DNA from: Rhipidocladum racemiflorum
Lineage: Eukaryota > Streptophyta > Magnoliopsida > Poales > Poaceae
Assembly (NCBI GenBank): GCA_036346355.1
Contig: CM070590.1
Location: 42,751,749-42,815,748, forward strand
DNA length: 64,000 nt
Direction of reading: 5' to 3'
The position numbers were made by a program, and so were the translations under genes. Positions 58,872 through 64,000 of the stretch are shown one piece after another (within the stretch, counting starts at the first letter, position 1; every line of letters begins with the position of its first letter). The notes beneath the pieces were generated by a model. The model was not told the origin of the DNA. It saw only the letters and a list, made by a program, of their open reading frames with translations, and searched no databases.

Positions 58872-59618
58872 TAGATTGAGGGTTGGGGGTAACTTTGGGA
58901 GTGTTAGGATTTTTGGTGTGTAGTTGGATTTGGTGTTGGATTAGGCGGTGCTTGGGTTTAGGGTGAGAGATCGGGGGTAGATGATGCCATTCCAAGCGTT
59001 GGATTAAGTTTTGCTCGGGGTTTTTAGAAGCGAGCGTCGTTACGTCGTGCTTGAGCTAGCTCGGAGCTTCTCCGGCTTAGTCATGTGTAGGAAAGTTGTA
59101 GATCGGGTCCTCGCGGTGCTGTAGAACTCGGAAAACACTCTAATCCCTTGAGTCATTGGGCGAAATGCGCCATGTCTGGAGTGTCCGGACAAAACGTCCA
59201 GAATGTCCGGCTTATCCGGACTATCTGGATGAAGTATCCAGGCTGTCTAGGTTGCCTGGACTGTTCGGCGGGGAAAATGCACTCGTATTATATTCTATTA
59301 CATTGAATGCATCTCATTCATGCATTGTACTCGTGTAGAGAACGACTCCGCGGAGGTTGGCGCGGAGGTGAGTGAGGGGATTGCTGAAGAGCAAGTTGTG
59401 GTCAATCCTCAAGCAGAAGCATCAGGCAAGCACCTAAGCAATTCAACCTTATGTATAATTTCATTTTGGTGAATAAATTGCTTATTAGATGACTAACTCA
59501 TGCATTAGGAGTTGAATTGTGGGAATGGTACTAGATCCTATTTGTTGCACATACACTCCTTCATACCTGTTGAACACCTCCTTTGGAGCTAGATTATGAG
59601 TAGTATATTGTGTTCATG
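58872..59618 (+). repeat. X 3' LTR, second segment
   Basis: Resumes after the second GTATG and matches 23122-23446 and 27023-27202. It retains about 240 bp (59200-59445) that the 5' LTR lost around S, including a TCCGGA cluster (59170-59265). It ends in TCATG at 59614-59618, where W begins. Confidence 0.88.
59339..59425 (+). other. Exon-like cassette in the X 3' LTR (87 nt)
   Basis: Between GTGTAG| and TCAG|GCAAGC. Open in phase 1, reading DSAEVGAEVSEGIAEEQVV; acidic like the Z copy. Confidence 0.4.
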
Positions 59619-61080
59619 TGTAACGTTCCAAAAAAATTCTATTGATATATTTAGTGTGGTTTTGGGATTATTTGTAATTTTCCGGAATCTACTTGGAAGC
59701 CTCGCGAGTAAGTCGGATTTACGTTTATTGAACTAATCGTATTAAATAAAGATTAGGCATTTTTATATAAGCGTAAAATCTAAAATTTTGTTGACAATTA
59801 AGATAGTTGGTAGACGAGAGTGTTCGCTTCAAATATTTTTGGAAAACATGTTATATAACTTAATTCGTTGATTTTACAAAAATCTTTACAGGTGTCTGAT
59901 TCACTAAAAGATTTTTTATGAAAAATCTATACGTTGAAAAATCGCGAAACCAACTTTGTTAGGTTCCAAATAGTCCCAGTATTTTAGAGAAATTTTTCAT
60001 ATTTGTAGAACCTCTCTGTTATTTTTTTCCTTCCTAAACACGTTTTTGACAACGTATATGCGTATACGTGTATGCATGTATACGTGGGCGCTAGATTTGC
60101 TCCAGCCATTTCAAACTCGTGCGTGCATCTCCATTTATTCAGCCGTTCCTTTCTTCATTCTGGTAGCATGAATCCTTTCCTTTTTTCCTAGCCGTTTCCA
60201 GCCTTCCATTGAACCCTTTCTTTGATTGCGTCCTTTCCATTTTTCCCGTGCATGGACTAGTACTCCCATATTCCTGCATGCATGAGCTATTAGTACCTAG
60301 TCATTAGTATTGCATGGCATTTCCTTGCGTGAGTTACTCCATATTCAAGCCATGAATTACTTCATGCGCATGAACGTTTCCTCTCTAGCCGCTCCCTCTG
60401 CCCTCCCTTCATTCCTTCAACTTCTAGTCACGCAGATAAACATCATCAGTCCATTTTGCCTCTCCACTCTTCTGCCGATCCATTTTTTTCCCTGTGCGAA
60501 CCACGTCCGTTCGGCCGGGAACACCGCGAAAATCTTTTGTTCCGTCGTTGACACCGTCGATTGACACCACCGCTGTCATCGTCATGTCGCCGATGTTGTC
60601 TCGCCACCGTCGCCGATCCGCACGCTCGCCTGTACCGACTGGTACATACAGGGGATTTGGTTGTCTCTTTCCCGACCCGCGCCTGCCAATCCGCCAGGGT
60701 CTGGTGGCTGCAGGCTGCGGGCGCCAGGTCACAGGCTTTACTTTAGGTGGGGATGTCCTGATGCACCATGAAGCTTCGTCGTGAAGGCGACCAGCTGCCT
60801 TGGGGAAGAAGTCGGGCCATGGCTATGGGCTCTTCGTAGTGCTTCCAAACTCTGGCCTACTTCACCGTCCTCAGCCCAGTTGGGCATAGGCTTCTCTCGC
60901 GGGACCCCCGTCTCGGACATCTCACAGCAGCCCCCAAGTGCTTTAAGATCGGATTTCCCCCTCTTGTCCTGTTAGAAAGATTTTATGGGAAAAAGATCGT
61001 AAAGGACTTATTAATTGCCGTGATTGTTACCAATGTTTTCCCATCTCGATGTCCGAGTAGCGCTTACGCTCGTCATTGAT
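59619..61080 (+). mobile_element. W: LTR-like start interrupting X, extent unresolved
   Basis: TGTAACGTTCCAAAAAAATT follows the X break at a sharp boundary and resembles the LTR starts of Z and Y (TGTAACACCCC, TGTAACATCCC). TCATG (59614-59618) would be the target duplication. AT-rich to about 60100, then mixed. I see no LTR end, no primer site and no supported gene here; short overlapping frames around 60424-60784 have no recognisable domain. Confidence 0.45.
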
Positions 61081-61111
61081 CTTTGCAGGGCATAGAGGGA
61101 TAGGTCACCGT

Positions 61112-61606
61112 GGTTGGTTGGCTCGTGGCCGAGTGGTACCCGCACCCGTTTACGGTGTGCGGCAATTGGCTCGTAGAGCTCAATTGACCCTCATGGGGCG
61201 TACCATAGTTGGTTGGCTCGTCGCCGAGTGGTACCCGCACCAATTTACGGTGTGCGGCAATTGGCTCGTAGAGCTCAATCGACCCTCTTGGGGCGTACCA
61301 TAGTTGGTTGGCTCGTGGCCGAGTGTTACCCGCACCCGTTTACGGTGTGCGGCAATTGGCTCGTAGAGCTCAATTGACCCTCTTGGGGCGTACCATAGTT
61401 GGTTGGCTCGTGGCCGAGTGGTACTCGCACCCGTTTATGGTGTGCGGCAATTGGCTCGTAGAGCTCAATTGACCCTCATGGGCATACCATAGTTGGTTGG
61501 CTCGTGGCCGAGTGGTGCCCGCACCCGTTTATGGTGTGCGGCAATTGGCTCGTAGAGCTCAATTGACCCTCATGGGGCGTACCATAGTTGGTTGGCTCAT
61601 GGCCTT
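61112..61606 (+). repeat. 95-bp tandem repeat, about 5.2 copies
   Basis: GGCTCG preceded by TTGGTT recurs at 61120, 61215, 61310, 61405, 61499 and 61594, in 95-bp steps (one 94). Each unit carries GCCGAGTGGTACCCGCACC, GTGTGCGGCAATTGGCTCG and CTCATGGGGCGTACC. 95 is not divisible by three and the frames are not maintained, so it is not coding. Confidence 0.95.
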
Positions 61607-62066
61607 TTTGGTTAAATCCTCCTACGGTACCCAATCACGCCGTGCGGTGGTGACCAACTTTTGACCCCAAATTATGGGGTGTATCGCTAGAGGATGTTCG
61701 GAGAGTGCCTGGTCCCAATCTTCCGTGGTGACCAGCGTTCAGGCCCATCATGGGGCGCACTCTATCCCAAACCTCGAACCAGACTTGACATCTTGTCGCG
61801 GCTTGCGCGACACAGCGAATGGCCCAACATGGGGCATGCCCTAGATCTGGCGCAGAATTAAGTACGGGAGCTCTTGCTTTTTCCCACCGTAAGGTGAAAA
61901 CTGAGACTCACTTCCTATAAGCGAGGGAACTCTTGTTGAGGGAAAGACATCTTTGCCCCTTTATCCGCACAGTCGCGAAATCTCCAAAACTTCTCGGGCG
62001 ACCTTGGTAACTTAGGGTTTCCAGTTTCGCGCCCAGCACTTCTCCCAGAGACCTTGCTTCGTCAGG
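61607..62066 (+). other. Leader of T28-C with decayed repeat units
   Basis: CATGGGGC-like words recur near 61672, 61750 and 61833, looking like worn outer units of the 95-bp array. TATAAG at about 61916 is a possible core promoter 150 bp before the T28 ATG. No reading frame is supported. Confidence 0.5.
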
Positions 62067-64000
62067 ATGCCCTCTTCTTCATCGCCGAAAGCGAGCACAG
62101 ACCTGGCGGCAGCGGGGTGGGAGGCCTCCGTGTCGATGGGGGCTCGCCTGGAGGAGATGGTCACCGGTAGCGTTCTTCCTCCTCTTGAATTGATTTTCGC
62201 CCGGTCGGCGGCAGGTGAACCCTACCCCGCTCCTCGAGCCAATGAAATTGTATTCTTCGAGTCCTTCTTTTGGCGGGGGTTTAGTGTTCCGGTGAGCGCC
62301 TTCTTTCGGGGGCTTCTTCATTTCTACGGGATTGAATTGATTAACCTGAACCCCAACTCCATTCTTCAAATCGCCATATTTGTTCAACTTTGCGAGGCGT
62401 ATCTTGGGATCCGTCCTCACTTCAATTTGTTTCGCTCCCTCTTCCTGCTCAAACCCCATCCGAATCGAAATTCTCCCAGTGCCATTGGGGGAGCTGGGTT
62501 CTAATCGCGAGAGGGCCTGAAGAAGCATTACTTCTCTATCCCATTCAAAACCTCCCTCAAAGGTTGGAAGCGGGAATGGTTCTATTGCACCAACGCAGAC
62601 CCTTTCCTCGCTCCCTTTACCGACCGCGCCCCTGTAGTTCTCTAGTGCTGGAGCGATCCCCCGCAGGGGCCCAGATTGGATCAAGTGGCTGAACTTCTGA
62701 CGCTGATTGATGATCTGAAAAACCGCGGCTTGACCGGCATTGGGGTCGCCTTTAGCTTTGCTAAGCGGTGGGTACAGCTCTTGAAGGAACGAATCCATTT
62801 TGGTTTCCGGTATGGCGGGACTCAGGATCCCACCCGGGAGTCGAATGCGCCGCTGCCAAGAGACATCCTGGGGGCGCGGTTGATAGATTTCTTCACTCCG
62901 GGCGCCGAGATAACCAACAGAGGTTGTCCGGGCAAGTTTTCGGCGAAGAGAGCTCCTCCTCGCGTGAGTATTCCTCACCTTCGAGACATTGCTTGGTTGT
63001 TTTTGCCTGACTTGAGGCTCTGATGATATGTTACTGTTCACTTTTCAGGAGCGTGAAGCTTTTCGCTTACGATGCTCCTGGCCGTCGGCGCCTCTCTACG
63101 AGGAATGTTCCGAGCAAGCGTCCGGCGGATTCTTCGACTGAGGGGCCAGGGTCTTCTAAGAGGGAAAGGACGTCGGTGGAGGAGGTTCCTGTACCTTCCT
63201 CGGCTGGGCCACCAACTGCTGTTAGCCCTGAGGAGGAAGGTTCCGGAGCTCCATCTTCCGAGCCAGCACCTGCCCCGAACGTTGACGTGAACTTAGGCTC
63301 TCCTCTGGGTGGCGTTGGGGTCCGTAGGAAGCCAGGGATGAAATTCAAGAAGTCCAAAAGGTTTATTACCCCTTGACTCTTGTTCTTGTCTCTTTGAATG
63401 TATGCCAACATACTGGCCCTCTGGTGAGTCCGGGCTCCCTCCACGGACGTCCCAGTGGAGGCATCTTCTGAGAGGGAGGCTCCAGTGTTGGCTTCTCCCG
63501 AGAGGGCTGCTTCGCGCGCTGCCTCACCGGCGGGGGATGTGCCAGCGGAGGAGACGCGTTCAACTGCTGGGCCGTTCGGAGGTCCTGATCGCGAAGATGC
63601 TGCCGGTCCGTCAGCCCCCGAAGTGGAGGAGATTCATCGAGAACCCCCACCGCTCGGTCCTCTCCCGGAGCCACCGACTCGGATAGTGTGGTGGGGAGAC
63701 TCCGACTGGGATGTGATGGAGGAGGATGAAAAAGTGGAGATAGCAGCCCGGATGGAGCTGTATGAGCTCACGGTGAAGTGTAGCCGACTGGTCCGGGTGA
63801 GTCCTTCAATCTTCCATTCCTCAGTATATCTTTGAAGCGCTGACCCCTTACTGGCGTTCTGCTGTGATGCCTAGGATATGGGAACCCGCTCCGAAAAGAG
63901 GTATGAATCCTTCCGGAAGGTGTTGCCCAAGCTCAAAGTCCACCAAAAGTATGAAGACGAGCTAAAGTAGCTCAGTCAGACGCGATGGAAGGAAGTCCAT
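62067..64000 (+). pseudogene. T28 protein, copy C, broken and running off the window
   Basis: ATG at 62067 (MPSSSSPKAST). The T28 core holds NEIVFFESFFWRGFSVPVSA, FFRGLLHFYGIELINLNPNS and CEAYLGIRPHFNLFRSLF, then FSIPFKTSLKGWKREWFYC and FSFAKRWVQLLKERIHFGF. The frame is constant to 63023, with a TAA at 62502-62504 and a TAG at 62643-62645. GT at 62964 and TTTCAG at 63043-63048 could be an intron, but joining them shifts the frame. A Ser/Pro/Glu-rich part (63049-63376), an acidic part (63455-63797) and a Lys/Glu-rich coil (from 63875) follow, the last two separated by another GTGAGT...CCTAG pair. Full-length family members have this order. Confidence 0.75.

Larger units (their letters stand above)
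22293..59618 (+). mobile_element. Chromovirus X (Tekay/Del-like), split by S, Z and Y and cut by W
   Basis: Pieces: 5' LTR 22293-23446, 27023-27218 and 39847-41069; internal region 41070-45933; 3' LTR 45934-46726 and 58872-59618. LTRs start TGTCATGGCC. It has an initiator-Met primer site, gag with a CCHC knuckle, protease, RT, RNase H, integrase and chromodomain. From about 41570 to 45799 everything is in a single frame broken only by stop codons. It lies in T28-B. The last part of its 3' LTR should lie beyond W, outside the window. Confidence 0.88.

Noticed and set aside
59619..59660. X LTR simply diverging instead of a W insertion
   Set aside because: The match to 27023-27202 is high right up to TCATG and then stops abruptly at a TGTAAC start like those of Z and Y; still, W has no confirmed end, so confidence is moderate.
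60424..60784. Overlapping frames on both strands as a small host gene
   Set aside because: No recognisable motif, and no splice or codon evidence; flanked by repeats. Left as unresolved sequence of W.
61076..61303. ORF in the 95-bp repeats
   Set aside because: Period not divisible by three and frames close in later units; a repeat artefact.
62079..63041. 320-codon minus-strand frame
   Set aside because: Opposite strand of the T28-C frame, whose conserved blocks are on the plus strand.

Overview
The window is plant nuclear heterochromatin. It is made almost entirely of nested LTR retrotransposons of the Ty3/gypsy superfamily, and I find no convincing host gene, rRNA, tRNA gene or CRISPR array. 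Chromoviruses with a Tekay/Del-like pol (chromodomain, initiator-Met primer site, very long LTRs), a Tat-lineage element with a second RNase H, and three copies of the 'putative gypsy type transposon' (Transposase_28-like, here T28) protein point to a monocot, most likely a grass. That placement is inference from family content.

Layout, left to right. 1-7295: minus-strand Tat element (gag, PR, RT, RNase H, archaeal-type RNase H, INT, 5' LTR), cut by the window edge. 7296-10985: chromovirus U (minus strand), into whose leader the Tat element inserted. 10986-13038: T28-A, a Tat-type element interrupted by U. 13039-20179: V, a plus-strand non-coding LTR element. 20180-22292: T28-B, a second T28 copy. 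22293-59618: chromovirus X (plus strand), split by three insertions: a solo LTR S (23447-27022) and complete element Z (27219-39841, TSD TTAGT) in its 5' LTR, and complete minus-strand element Y (46727-58866, TSD GTATG) in its 3' LTR. 59619-64000: a further LTR-like start (W) that cuts X, then a 95-bp tandem array and a plus-strand T28 reading frame (T28-C) running off the edge.

All large reading frames are broken. X is one continuous frame interrupted mainly by nonsense codons. Z is broken mainly by small indels. Y carries only a broken gag with an unusually long series of CCHC zinc knuckles and is presumably mobilised in trans.

The most interesting signals lie inside the LTRs rather than in the proteins. 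(1) LTR modules are shuffled between families: U joins a Z-like 5' module to an X-like 3' module. (2) The shared 5' module carries repeated 22-bp palindromes built on CCGTTGGATC, while the Y LTR carries about twenty TTAAC(G) units; both enrich the MYB-type core CNGTTR. (3) A short exon-like cassette between TAG| and AG|GC recurs in U, S, Z, Y and X, and is a multiple of three long in five of seven copies.
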